Assembly: GCA_029255685.2 (NCBI GenBank)
Contig: CM055312.2
Span: 2,194,649-2,258,648, forward strand
Direction of reading: 5' to 3'
DNA length: 64,000 nucleotides
DNA from: Silene conica
Lineage: Eukaryota > Streptophyta > Magnoliopsida > Caryophyllales > Caryophyllaceae
The notes below the pieces were generated by a model. That model worked only from the letters and a program-made list of their open reading frames with translations. It did not search any database and was not told where the DNA came from. Each line of letters starts with the position of its first letter. Position 1 is the first letter of the stretch. Positions 49,301 through 58,053 of the stretch are shown here, piece by piece. Both the position numbers and the translations under genes were made by a program.

Positions 49301-52300
49301 TGGTCATATATCTATACAAATATAATTTCCCTAAACTCAAATATATGTAGCAATAGGGGTCGAACACTGGCATACTCGCTTACAATTAGAAATTGCTATG
49401 GAATAATTTATGTCTTTAGTCGATTTCGATTTAAGTTGTTTGTTTGGTTGGTTGTCACGATAATATTAAGAAGATAGTTTAGGGAATTCGGGTCGCACAT
49501 GCAAATATAAAAATGTATAAAAGATTAACTCGGAAACTAGTAAATATTATTTAACTGTTATAGGTTTATTAGAGATACGAAACTTACGATGTCGGTATCA
49601 ACCTTAGGTCGGGTCCTAGAGTCCCTCTCGTTAAAATTAGGTCGGCCTTCTAATCATGTTTGGTCTATTTGATTCCTAGTTTTCAACATGCGGATCGAAT
49701 TACAAAATTTAATTAAGATTTTGTACATAAACCAAAGATTAATTATTAAGTACAAACATATTAAATAACAATTTAAACAACATTACTAATAACTTTATTT
49801 ATCAAATTACATAATTATATTTTGCATGACTTCTCTTAATCACTAGACTAAAATGGTTTAGCTACTCATACTAAATTGTGAATTAACAATAATATAAGTA
49901 AAACTTGATTAAACATAAATGTGTACATGATTAAATAAATAAAACTTGATTAAACATAAATATATAAACTAATATTGTAAATAACTATGTGATGTATGTA
50001 AATAAAATGCTTAGAAGAATATAAAATAGAAATGCAATTACCGTAAAGGAAATGAACTTGGAAATGTAGAATGAAAGTAACTAAAGGATTATATTGAAAC
50101 TAATTGTATGAAATGTAAAAAATGAGGATTTGAGAGAGTATTTGTAAACTAAGCTAAAACAAAATAAAATGCTGGAAAAGACTGAATTATATGATGTTGT
50201 ACGATGTTCCAAGATGTTTGCATGACCCCCTATTTATAGTAAATTAGGTTAGAAACGAAAATAACTAACAGAGGCCCAACCCCGATCGGGAACGCAGTTA
50301 TCCAAGTAATTCTTCTTCAATTCCATATTCAATGCTTGAGGGATCCAATGTAATTCTTAATGCACAATTTAATCACCCGGTTAAAGGCTCTAAACCTAGC
50401 ATCCTAAGGCATAAAAGAATCCTAAGCATGCATCTTAATTTGGACTTTACTTATTTGGGCTTGAATTCTTAAAATAGTTCTTTGACATTTTTTCGATTCA
50501 TCATCAAATTTTCATGATCAATCCATGTAGCTTTTTCACTCTAGTCCACTTGTGTTCTTGGCTTGGTCTTGCATTATTAAGTGGATTAAGCTTATAAAAG
50601 TCTAATATCCTAAAATGTGACAAAATAGCAAGACCAACTAGAATACACACATTAGCTCAATTAATCACTAAAATTAGTGCAAAAGCTAAGTAAAATAGAG
50701 CTACAAATGGGGAGAAAACTCTATAAAATATGGAGTTATCAATAGCAAATCAGCATTAATAAAAAAAAATCGAATTTCGATAAAAAAAAAGTGTATATAC
50801 TTTAGATATAAAACAAAATTTATGAACATTTATAATTTAGTTTCAAAGATACATATTCAGACTAATATGATTTGAAAACAACCCGTGTAATTATATTTGC
50901 ACGGACCAAAAACTAGTTGTATCAAAGAGTTATGTACCGTTATTTTATTTTTTTCTAACAAAGATGTATATAAGTGAGAAAATGAATAGTTAAGAAATAA
51001 ACATGAGAAAATAATCCTTATTTAATCTGTTAGTCAACCTGCTAACTTCAGTAAGTGGATGGCACATCTGAGGTATTACCTCCAATTTTATAGTTTTTGA
51101 GCATTATAGTAAAGTTTTTGAGTTTTGGTTTCGAAATTATGAGTTTTCCAATAGAGTTTCTGAGTTTATTTATTTAAATATTAAACTCTAAAAAATAACA
51201 ATAAAACTCAAAAGTATTACATATAAGTTTAGTTAAATTTGTTATGATGGAAAAAAACTAAAATCTAACTTATAAACTTTAATATGCTTAAAAAAATACA
51301 CGTTCGCTCAAAAACAAATAAAGTTTGAAACAATAAGCTAAAAAAATACATATATGCTCAAAAAAAAAATTGAAGGTACTACCTCGGATGTATGTTTCTT
51401 TTTCTCTGCTAATTTGATGAAATTATTATTTCAGATCAGTTTAAAACTAATGACATTCACGAATTGATAAGCAAGGTAATAATCGGAAATGCTGATATAC
51501 CTTTCATGCAAGACGAGGATGGTTTTACACCCCTACTTACCGCAGTTCGAGAACGCGATGTGCCCATAATTCAAAAACTATATCAGCAGTCTCCCAACAG
51601 CTCAAAAATTGCGGATTTAAAAGGGAGAACATTGTGGCATATGTTTGTATATCGACTTCCTAATTTCTCCTTAGATGATTTTAACTCGATGAGTCAGACA
51701 TGCAAATTCTTAATTCATCAGAATTCTGATAGTTTTATGAAAGAACTAATGGTAAGCAAGGACAATAACGGAGACACACCTGTGCATCTTGCTATCAAAA
51801 ATCATAAGTTTGGTTATGCACAATTTTTTCTTGCTAACGGGTCAGTTGCTCAAAGACCACGTGGACTAACTTTGCAAGAAGAAAACAACGAGGGTGTTTC
51901 GTGTTATGATTTGATTGGATCAACTCCACATCTTCCTGTCAAGGTAACTACTCACTACAACTATATAGATATACCAATCGAAATATGGAGTCAACCACTT
52001 TTTTATATTATAATATGAATACACGTAAACGTTAAACATTTATAACGTTCTTTTCCTTCTAAATCATTTACCCCGTGTTCCGTTGCAACGCAGGGGCTCT
52101 CAACCTAACAAACAAAAGCTTAGGGCCATGTCTTGTAAATAACTGATCATAATTGGCAGAAATAGGTTGCAAAATTATAATTTGATGGCTTTTATGCACA
52201 TGTTTGTCAAACCTATTTAATTAGCCGAATTTGTTACCTATTTCTAGTATTAGCAATTTAGAATTAACATGTTGTTTTCTCTTTTGTAAAATAATTAATA

Positions 52301-53218
52301 AGGATTATAAAATGAACACTTAATATTAATATGCACTTCCTCAGATCACCCGGTAATCTGGTTATCTTTATTAAAATAAATCATAATAAATAAATAAATA
52401 AATGAAAAATAAACAAATATTGTCATGAATTCAAGAGACTATAGGACTATACGCTTGCATATTGCAAATTATGAGATTATACGCAACCCCTCTCCTATTC
52501 TTTGTAAATTTTCATTTGATTAATCTAAGCTTAGTCATTGTTCCTCTCCATTTACCTTTGACTCGTAATATACTAATATATAAATTTTGTGATCAACTAG
52601 TTTGAGAAATTCCTATTCGACGAAAACATTGATCTATATGGATTTCGAAGTTCTTACGGTGTCCCAACATCAAAAATTGAAGAATATGCAAATATAATTG
52701 GTGTAGTGGCAGCTCTTTTAGCCACTATAACATTTACGGCAGCATTTACGGTGCCAGGCGGATTAAACAGTAATAATGGAACTCCTCTACTCCTACGAGA
52801 GGCAGCGTTTCAAGTGTTCATGGTGGCAGATGTAGTAGGGATGTGTACTTCCATGATGGTCCTCTTTTGTCACTTATGGATCATGACGGCGTCTTACAAA
52901 GAGGTGTCAATCATACTCCTGGACGCAAGTATATCTTTACTACAAATTTCATTTCATGCAACACTTATAACATTCATGATGGGGTTATATGTCACAGTAA
53001 TACCTATAGTTCCTGCCATTGCTATTTTCACTTGTGTTATCTGCACTTTTCTCGTCGTTCTCATGATGCATCAGAGATTATTCATGCTCACGTTTGTGCG
53101 CTTCTTTGTGATATTGTTTTTTTCGGGTTGGTTAGTTCGACATATACTTTCTAAGTTGTCCTCAGCTCTTTCAAAACAAAAGACCCAAGTTGAAACAACC
53201 TCATCAGAAGAAGAATAG
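37319..53218 (+). CDS. Gene B: ankyrin-repeat/PGG-domain membrane protein, ACD6/ITN1-like (5 exons)
   Basis: Exons: 37319-37811, 40837-41339, 42111-42696, 51435-51943, 52601-53218. All introns are GT-AG, and the 2709-nt join is open, giving 902 aa. Exon phases (1-0-1-0) equal those of gene A, its diverged inverted paralogue. Ankyrin units include GNTPLHIASEVGD (exon 1), GSTPLHRAASLEP and DTPLHLAARNRD (exon 2), GDTPLHVAIR (exon 3) and GDTPVHLAIKN (exon 4). Exon 5 (residue 698 on) is the PGG domain: SKIEEYANIIGVVAALLA, FTVPGG, then about four membrane segments, ending in a Ser/Glu-rich tail. The role is inferred from ACD6 and ITN1 (membrane ankyrin proteins of defence and stress). Intron 3 is 8.7 kb because of inserted elements. 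The start is Met-1, equal to Met-5 of gene A. The stop falls inside a 63-bp tail repeat. Confidence 0.85.
38075..38332. mobile_element. Stowaway-type MITE in intron 1 of gene B
   Basis: Inverted ends CTCCCTCCATTCAAATCCAC and GTGGATTTGAATGGAGAGAG, TA flanks, 258 bp. Confidence 0.85.
38364..39544. mobile_element. Mutator-like element (possible Pack-MULE) in intron 1 of gene B
   Basis: Inverted repeats of about 100 bp start GAATTTTTTGGTTAATGGG and include GTGTCCACGTGGACACT. There is a perfect 9-bp target duplication CCTATATAA (38355-38363, 39545-39553), the hallmark of MULEs. There is no transposase. The interior has several short hairpins of the AAAGCCGCT...AGCGGCTTT type and, at about 38870-39080 on the minus strand, coding-like sequence (QIKVTFVNGVDEVFDAS, RSLIFDEGQYPETE; in a second frame GEAWPVVTPVDELNHPPPS) that looks captured from a host gene I cannot name. 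Confidence 0.85.
39850..40836. other. Rest of intron 1 of gene B
   Basis: AT-rich. A Stowaway-like left end (CTCCTCCGTCCCGATC) occurs at 39850 with no clear partner. Otherwise I see nothing. The acceptor GATAATCCAG precedes exon 2 at 40837. Confidence 0.4.
41480..41978. mobile_element. hAT element, 499 bp, in intron 2 of gene B
   Basis: Termini TAGGGCCGTAAATGA and TTAGTTACACTCTA with a perfect 8-bp target duplication CATATAAC (41472-41479, 41979-41986). Subterminal GAGCCGA/TCGGCTC repeats are seen. Confidence 0.85.
42821..47917 (-). mobile_element. Full-length Copia LTR retrotransposon, very young
   Basis: 5097 bp with 237-bp LTRs at 42821-43057 and 47681-47917 that look identical base for base, and a target duplication AGTGT (42816-42820, 47918-47922). 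On the minus strand a primer site TGGTATCAGAGC directly follows the 5' LTR, and a purine tract (AACTTGAGGGGGG) precedes the 3' LTR. One gag-pol frame fills the interior. It looks whole and I see no breaks. The size, short LTRs and single frame suit the Ale/Retrofit-type Copia lineages. It is antisense to gene B. LTR identity means insertion is recent on the evolutionary scale. Confidence 0.95.
43064..47596 (-). CDS. Copia gag-pol polyprotein, 1510 aa
   Basis: Order of parts on the minus strand: Gag with a CCHC knuckle (CDACNRTGHFWNTC, about residue 285); aspartic protease (WIIDTGASHHMS, about 422); GAG-pre-integrase (LWHRRLGHPS); integrase core (DLWGPY, FLTIVDDFSRSTWVYLL); a proline/serine-rich linker; reverse transcriptase (YVDDLVICGND); and RNase H (YCDADYDSCPLTRRS, SRSSAESEYRAMA). 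Protease-integrase-RT-RNase H is the Copia order. The product would form the particle and enzymes of the element. Nothing in it relates to gene B. Confidence 0.95.
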   Translation of the reverse strand: MVEIETETNNEKNSNSNNSISCIPVENPGSNITQILFNGNNYDEWSRAFLLALRAKGKHGFLDGSKSRPTGPVALDVWEGTNALVTSWLFNSMERDVKRMISYRSEAKAVWDDIKQRCSQGNEARIYQLQSDINTCRQNPTESLMTYYGRILKLWDELLEISPLPRCSCTKCPCDWLSLMSAERERARVRDFLMGLDDRFDNIRSQILGNDSLPNLNQVYFRLSQVEGARNLAMSKTDPKPEPMAFATRVHTSSKPMGGGNRGENSHRGGPNGNHSRPKCDACNRTGHFWNTCYRVTGSFPDWWGERPRDRVYVDPSATDLSNAKFVPDVQGRARWDKIRHTQGSQAPPRVNMVQTQPPASTVSGPSSQPASASSGMITSLDKINLNTLTDKELDDLSAMIGTRKSASSTDQLQGMISDFSWIIDTGASHHMSSTISLFSNIRSIEPLSVGLPNGAFAKATKCGDVIFSPRLILRNVLYSDALHCNLISVSSLLFDTSLTIQFSRQLCLIQDRSSMTVIGVGKQRDGLYFLQGVRSHHIQITAAVSNDNIELWHRRLGHPSLSTMNFLSFICHKNEPNIFHSCDICIRAKHSRTPFISSSNIATKFFDLIHCDLWGPYSENSSCGSRYFLTIVDDFSRSTWVYLLRNKSDTTKTLLNFFAMLERQFQSKIKIFRRGNGTEFKTLRSYFHENGIIFQTSNVDTPQQNARVERKHRHILNVARSLLFQAHLPIMFWGKCVLAAVHLINRTPSTIHHGKTPYELLFQKQPNMTHLRTFGCLCYAKTLNRSNDKFAPRSRKCLFLGYPFGKKGWKVYDMDTGTHFASRDVIFLENQFPYQTILPHEPPIITDFDKDLLIPVITTPTASPSSPSTSPQPPPATTIPASPAPPSSPSTNTTVPPNTSTTSTASAETQPEPLTIPSSSSTPTVAPLPPLNMGKGHRTKIPSSRFKDYDRPPISPSMHVVTSPVPSSTTRYPISHFINYAKLSPVYRCYLSAVAATHEPRSFFDAMQVPEWRQAMALEIAALESNQTWSLESLPPGKKAIGSKWVYKIKYNADGTIERHKARLVIMGNRQIEGIDYNETFAPTAKMVTVRMLLTLAAAKNWDLHQMDVHNAFLHGELDEEVYMKPPPGFDSDAHGRVCRLKKSLYGLRQAPRCWYAKLASALTKYGFTQCPYDHSLFTMITHHTVLHVLVYVDDLVICGNDPPKISDFKTYLSKCFYMKDLGPLKYFLGLEVARNSIGLFVSQRKYALDILKETGLLASKPVSLPMEPHHNLATSTKPPLPDPQPYRRLVGRLVYLTITRPELLYSVHILAQFMHASRTDHWQAALQVVRYLKNKPGQGLLLRRDNDLNLHAYCDADYDSCPLTRRSLSAYLVFLGSTPISWKTKKQSTVSRSSAESEYRAMAYTVCELKWIQGLLNFLGFPRTQPIELHCDNQSALHIARNPVFHERTKHIEIDCHFVRDEILKQFIQPSYIHTKRQLADIFTKALGTTLFDDLLSKLGVTNPLAPT
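48021..48394. mobile_element. Tourist-type MITE with GAACTGAACTTATAG tandem repeats
   Basis: Ends GGCCCTGTTTTTTTGGACT and AAAAGAACGGGGCC, flanked by TAA on both sides. The interior is a run of CTGAACTGAACTTATAGGA-like units. 374 bp. Confidence 0.85.
48432..48626. mobile_element. MITE, GTGACGGCGGTATCCGTCAC family
   Basis: Nearly the same as 27668-27857 (TTCATTCGTGACGGCGG ... GACCCGTCACAAGC). About 195 bp, lying between two Tourist MITEs. Confidence 0.75.
48727..49137. mobile_element. Tourist-type MITE, same family as 48021-48394
   Basis: Ends GGCCCTGTTTTTTTGGACT and GTCCAAAAGAACAGGGCC, TAA duplication (48724-48726, 49138-49140), with about 15 internal GAACTGAACTTATAGGA repeats. 411 bp. Confidence 0.9.
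49267..50741 (-). mobile_element. Ty3-type LTR (Athila/Tat-like) with a scrap of interior (fossil)
   Basis: On the minus strand the LTR starts TGATAACTCCATATTTTATA (50741) and ends CCTATCA (49291). It is followed by a primer-site-like TGGCGCCATTGCCGGAGAT (49285 down to 49267), typical after the 5' LTR of Athila/Tat-type elements. The LTR is about 1450 bp. No coding part remains, so it is broken. Confidence 0.7.
50882..50916 (+). mobile_element. Degenerate Helitron-type 3' end in intron 3 of gene B
   Basis: Arms CCCGTGTAA / TTTGCACGG form an imperfect hairpin, then a spacer and CTAG-T. Older than the other ends, and the body is not delimited. Confidence 0.45.
51064..51390. mobile_element. MITE, 327 bp, just before exon 4 of gene B
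   Basis: Ends CATCTGAGGTATTACCTCC and GGTACTACCTCGGATG are inverted. The interior has GAGTTTT/AAAACTC motifs in both orientations. It ends about 45 bp before the exon 4 acceptor. Confidence 0.65.
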
Positions 53219-53352
53219 TAGTATCATCATCAGCTCGTTCAAAACAAATGACCGGAGTTGAAGAAACGCCATCAGAAGAATCAGTATCATCATCAGCTCG
53301 TTTAAAACAAAAGACTAGAGTTGTAAAAACTCCATCAGAAGAATCAGTATGA
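53150..53352 (+). repeat. Three tandem 63-68-bp repeats at the end of gene B
   Basis: Units 2 and 3 (53224-53286, 53287-53349) are 63 bp each (21 codons: SSSARSKQMTGVEETPSEESV-like, then TGA at 53350). Unit 1 is inside exon 5 and carries five extra bases before unit 2, which brings TAG into frame at 53216. The downstream units are therefore now 3' UTR. Confidence 0.85.
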
Positions 53353-53810
53353 TCATCCTACGACTAACCAACCACTTTCAGCAGTTTGGTTAATTTGTTC
53401 CATGTCGTTGGGGAAATGGTTTGCTCATACACATGTAAGTTATTGTATTAGACCGTTTCAAAATTATTTGTTATAAAGTCGCTCTAGTGTATAAAATATT
53501 TGATTCTCGTTTGTTTTTTGACAAAACAAAATTGTGACACTTTTAAGTGATATACATTTTTATACTTTCTTACGATTCGTTTGGTTACTCTCCTTACTCA
53601 TGGGAATTTTAAAATTTCCTAAATTGTGATTTATGAAGGTTACTTGCTTACCTCATAGCTCATACTACTCTTATACCATTACAAATTGCACACATTTGTT
53701 ATTTCAAAAAGATTTTTTTAAAAAGGTATGTATAAAATAATTTTTATAATAATTAATTAATTATCTTCTTTTAAAGTTATTTATTTTTAAGAAGGCATGT
53801 GAAAAATAGT

Positions 53811-54004
53811 AAGTCTTGCTTGTGACGGGTCACCATTTGTGACGGATATTTTGTGAGATAAAATGGATACAAAATGAGTTAGTGGAGAAAGGGGACCACA
53901 TGAATAGTGTCGGAGAGAGAGAAAAAAAATGGGTATTTTGTGAGAGAAAACGGTATCCGTTACAAGCTTGTGACAGATACCTCCGTCACAAATGAGAATT
54001 TGTG
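53811..54004. mobile_element. MITE, GTGACGGCGGTATCCGTCAC family (inverted copy)
   Basis: CTTGCTTGTGACGGGTCACC ... CCTCCGTCACAAATGAGAAT, the reverse of the copies at 27668 and 48432. Confidence 0.75.
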
Positions 54005-54457
54005 AAAAAAACTCGAAAAAGTTGCACAATCGCAGCTACGGCTACAAAAATCTTCTGAGAAAAAACATTAAACGATTAAAATACCGAAGCTTGAACTCGA
54101 TAATTACATGTAAAAAAATCAAATTTGTTCAAAAATGATTTTTTTTAACGAAATAAATGTATTGATGTAGTATTTTATTATACTATTGAATACTGAATTT
54201 GTTAATACTTATTAAAATCTACTCGTATGTGTTTTTTAGGCACAAAAGATGAAGAAATAAACTAATAACAATACTTATTGTGATGTTTATTGCAATAGAG
54301 TTTATAAATCTGTAATTCAACTGTACGTTATTGTGATGTTATTGAACAAAATTAATTGTTATCCTTTTTCTAATCTCCTGTTAATCTACTATTATTGTGA
54401 TATTATTGTCGTGTTAATCACTGTTATCCTTTTATAAGCCATGTTAATCTACTGTAA

Positions 54458-55793
54458 GGCCCTGTTCTTTCTGGCTTATTTTCAGCTCGTTTCAGTTCAG
54501 CTCAGCTCTATTCAGTTCAGTTCAGTTCAGTTCAGCTCAGTTCAGTTCAGCTCAGCTCTATTCAGTTCAGTTCAGTTCAGTTCAGCTCAATTCAGTTCAG
54601 CTCAGCTCAGTTCAGTTCAGCTCAGTTCAGCTCAGCTCAGCTTCATTTAATTTATTTCAGTGGCAGTTCAGCTCGACTTTATTAAGTACATCCCAAATTA
54701 TTATTATTATTATTATTATTATATTTATTTATTATTCTATTTATTATTATTAATTAATAATTCTTATTAGGATTATTATTGTTATCCTCTTGATGTGCTT
54801 CATCTTCGAGGTCATTATGGACACCAATATCGCACCCTTTTTTTCAATTTCTTTTCGAACTTTGTCCATGAATTTCTTCCGTTCTTTATCATCCATGTTT
54901 AAATCCGTTATTCCTTGAATACTTTGATGTTGTATAACTGGAATACCAGGTTTATGCTTTCGAATGAAATTATGAAGTATAAAAGCGGATACGATAATTG
55001 ACATTTGATATTCGTTGTCATTTGTGGCATGTTTTTTAACACCTTCCACCTTCTCTTCAGCTGACCAAACACCATTTCAACCGTCATCCTTGAAGATGAA
55101 TGTCGATAATTAAAATGTTCAAATATTCCGCTAGGAGGTGCATGGTTATATTCAGGCACATGGTTTCTCACGTTTGGATGACTAATAGGAGACAAATACC
55201 CAAGTGTATTCGGGTATCCCAAATCCACCAAATAATATTTACCTATAAATGTTTATATATAAAAATAATTAATGTTTAGATAATAAAAAAATGAAATACA
55301 TGCCACATTTACCACATTTAGACGTAAAATGTTTAGATAATAAAAAAATAATTAATGTTAATTAGACGTAAAATATTCAAATGTTGTTTTTGTTAATTTT
55401 AAAACACAAGAAAAGAAAAAAACAAAGTTCATTAGAGTTTACTACAAAAAAAAAATACTTAAAAATTAATATTTTTTTAATATAATTGTTTTTTAAAAAA
55501 TCGTAAATTTGTATTAATCAAACATTTTTTTCTATATTATTATTATTATTAGTTAGTATACTTTAATTAAACTTAAGTTATTTCTATTAATTTCAGCTTC
55601 ATTCAGCTCAGCTCAGTTCAGTTCAGTTCAGCTCAGCTCGATTCAGTTCAGCTCAGCTCAGTTCAGTTCAGTTCAGTTCAGCTCAGCTCGATTCAGTTCA
55701 GCTCAGCTCAGTTCAGTTCAGTTCAGTTCAGCTCAGCCCCATTCAGTTCAGCTCAGTTCAGTTCAGCTCTAAAAAGCCAGAAAGAACAGGGCC
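54458..55793. mobile_element. PIF/Harbinger DNA transposon, 1336 bp, deleted
   Basis: Perfect inverted ends GGCCCTGTTCTTTCTGGCTT and AAGCCAGAAAGAACAGGGCC, TAA duplication (54455-54457, 55794-55796). Both ends carry long CAGTTCAGCTCAG arrays. The middle holds part of a Harbinger transposase on the minus strand. It has the same termini as the Tourist MITEs at 48021 and 48727, so it is related to their source. Confidence 0.92.
54750..55240 (-). pseudogene. Harbinger (DDE_Tnp_4) transposase, C-terminal fragment
   Basis: The minus strand reads LVDLGYPNTLGYLSPI, HAPPSGIFEHFNYRHSSSR, VFGQLKRRWKVLKNMPQM, then in another frame SIIVSAFILHNFIRKHKPG. These are the usual closing motifs of HARBI1-like nucleases (LGYP...F..RHSSLR...FG.LKRRF.I L...P......I..A...LHNFI). 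The frame shifts near 55020-55060 and the N-terminal half is missing, so it is dead. Confidence 0.85.
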
Positions 55794-56244
55794 TAATTGT
55801 GATTTTGTTGTGTTGTTATTGTGATATTACTGTTGTGTTATTATGGTATTTATGACTGCAGAGCTTGGGAGCATTGTTGAAGAGCCTACGCACAGACGTC
55901 AAGGAGATAACAAAAATAGATATTAGAACTAAGGGAATTAATTTGGACCACACAATATACATGACCCCACATGAAATGATTTTGGACTACACAAAATTGT
56001 ACAAAAGAGTAAAGAGGGAACATCAATGTTATTAGACCAAAACGAAAAGGGTAACATCATAGGGAATCGAAGGTAGTATAAAATAACACAACAGTAAAAA
56101 TAAGTCATTTGCTACACAACAGTACTGAGTAGCAGATAAAAAAATAGATATTACAAATTTTAATGTACATAACATTGAAAAAGAAAATAAACTGAAAACG
56201 GAATACAACAAGTCCTTGGCTACATACATAACATAACCTAATAC

Positions 56245-56496
56245 TCAAATAATCTCGATATCATCGATGGTCTTATGAAAAATATCCGAACAAAAGTCAG
56301 ACTCATACGCCAACAGTAGTTTAAGGTAATAGCCCCTTAGACTTTCTCTAACATCTGGAGGTAAGCTATCCTTGCCAGCAGATGGATAAAGCATTTGGCG
56401 GATATGTAAAAGCGTCCTTCCTTTTCCATTAGTATGCTTAAAATCTGACTGGTGCTTAAAGGAATTGAAAGTACTACTCACATCAACGAAATGCAC
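56245..56496 (-). other. Unrecognised short ORF, 83 aa
   Basis: Starts MHFVDVSSTFNSF and contains GRTLLHIRQMLYPSAGKD, then LPPDVRESLRGYYLKLLLA, ending DDIEII. The composition is protein-like and without low complexity, so it may be an exon or exon remnant. I do not recognise the family. No neighbouring exon was found. It is downstream of gene B on the other strand. Confidence 0.25.
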
Positions 56497-56514
56497 TTTC
56501 TTTTTTGGTTATCT

Positions 56515-56705
56515 CTACAATTAACGCTTAACTGGGAGTAGTCTCACGATGGGTGACCTCCTGGAAAGATTCTCGAGATGTGCATGAATAAGGACAAAAT
56601 GCGTTGGAAAGGACTCGTGTTGGTTTCTGGGACCAGTACATAGGCTGACGAGTTAACTAACATTTTTGGTCCTAAGTTTGGGCCGAGGTGTTATAATGTG
56701 TGCCC
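56515..56705 (+). repeat. 5S rRNA-like sequence, probably a Cassandra-type TRIM fragment (fossil)
   Basis: 56522-56575 resembles the 3' half of plant 5S rRNA (GAGTAGT, then GATGGGTGACCTCCTGG). It is followed by AAAGGACTCGTGTTGGTTTC and a GGCCGAGGTGTTATAATG end. A 5S-like piece joined to such an end is typical of Cassandra-like TRIM LTRs in dicots. It is partial and not a 5S gene. Confidence 0.5.
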
Positions 56706-57490
56706 ATCATACTAGAATTTTCAGATTAACCCCGATCGTTGCTTCTAGAATGTGGCAGTGGATGGGTTGGGTGGGGTTGAGCGACCACGTGAGTGGTGGT
56801 ATGGTGAAGTCGTAGGTACGTTGGTGCGTTATTGGGGTTGAGGGGCCCCTTTGGTGCCAGAGGCAATTGCCGGCATGAGACGTTGCCACCGCCACGTAGG
56901 TGGCGTGGAGTAGAAAGATTATTTTAGACTAGGGAGGGGATAATTAACTTTGCTATTACGAAAAGAAAATATAAAACATAAACAAGTTCACAATTTTAAT
57001 AAAAACTGATATCTTAAACAATATAAATAATTATGATATGTAGTAATTTATGAAAAGTTTAGAATTTGAAATCGGATTTTTGAATTTTGGCTCCCGAATT
57101 TTACAAAATCAAACTTAAAAACAAATTATCTCATGCTACACCATTACTATATATCGTAATGTTATTCGCAGTGTATAGAAGATTCTATACATTAAGTGTA
57201 ACCATAGCCTTCCCGATGTGTCACAGTCCAAATAATGTCGTGTTATTTGGCCGATCCCTCATTATTAACGTCCATACTCCATTCAAGCCTCGATTTTGAC
57301 AACAAGTTTTCTCGCCTGACGCCTTTATTCGACATTAAACTCCTTCTTTAAGATTAGATTTAAATTACACTTATTAATTAAAGAGACATAGTTATAACAA
57401 AAGGACTACTCTGTTTTAAGAGGAGGATCCACATTCAACCTTAATAATTTACATTTATAAAGAAGCTAGCGAGAAAGAGCACAAATAAAA
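56706..57490. other. Intergenic; a GC-rich patch, then AT-rich DNA
   Basis: 56740-56930 is distinctly GC-rich (GGGTTGGGTGGGG, GCCACGTAGGTGGCG) in contrast to its surroundings and may be transposon or gene debris. No convincing protein was found, nor any gene in the remainder. Confidence 0.35.
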
Positions 57491-57802
57491 TTATACATCT
57501 AGATGTATATGAGTATCGTACATTTAATACAAATCTAATTGAGCTTATATATAGTTTTTTTCGAGCTTTTAACAATTTTTTCTTACCCTATAATTTTTTA
57601 GTGTTAAAATTAAAATCTTTGGTTTTATATGTACGGCGTATCATTTTTGAGTTTCAATATAATGTATTGATTTACAATTTTTAATAATGACGTTCAGATT
57701 CTTTTCAATAAAGCTCGTAAGATATATACATAAGCTCAAATTCTTTTCAATAAAGCTCGAAATCTATACCAACAGATATATACATCTGGTTTTATAATCC
57801 TC
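57491..57802. mobile_element. MITE related to 10326-10633
   Basis: The left ATTATACATCTAGATGTATA and right ATACATCTGGTTTTATAATCC ends are inverted, with internal CGAGCTTT motifs as in the other copy. Confidence 0.5.
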
Positions 57803-57970
57803 TAATCGAAGAAAGTGAAAACAAAATATAAGTAATACGAACACAATAACATTATTATAACCTCGAACTTCAACTAAGATTTTAGCTATTGAAATTATAT
57901 GCACAAAAAGCCTTGAAAGATTACAACAAATGTCTCTAAAAATCTCTCATGGCACTTTGTGCACACACAC

Positions 57971-58000
57971 GCACGGGCACGGGCACGGGCACGGGCACAC
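57971..58000. repeat. (CACGGG)n microsatellite
   Basis: About five CACGGG units preceded by a short (CA)n run, about 50 bp beyond the stop of the permease gene, so probably in its 3' UTR. Confidence 0.85.
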
Positions 58001-58053
58001 GTACTAAGACACTAAGGCACTAATCTGAAGCAAATAAAATCAAATCAAATCAT

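Noticed and set aside
54441-54650. ORF coding VQLSSIQFSSVQFSS
   Set aside because: It is the translated CAGTTCAGCTCAG array at the end of the Harbinger element.
56522-56575. 5S rRNA gene
   Set aside because: Only the 3' half is recognisable and it is diverged. It fits an LTR-borne 5S-like domain better.
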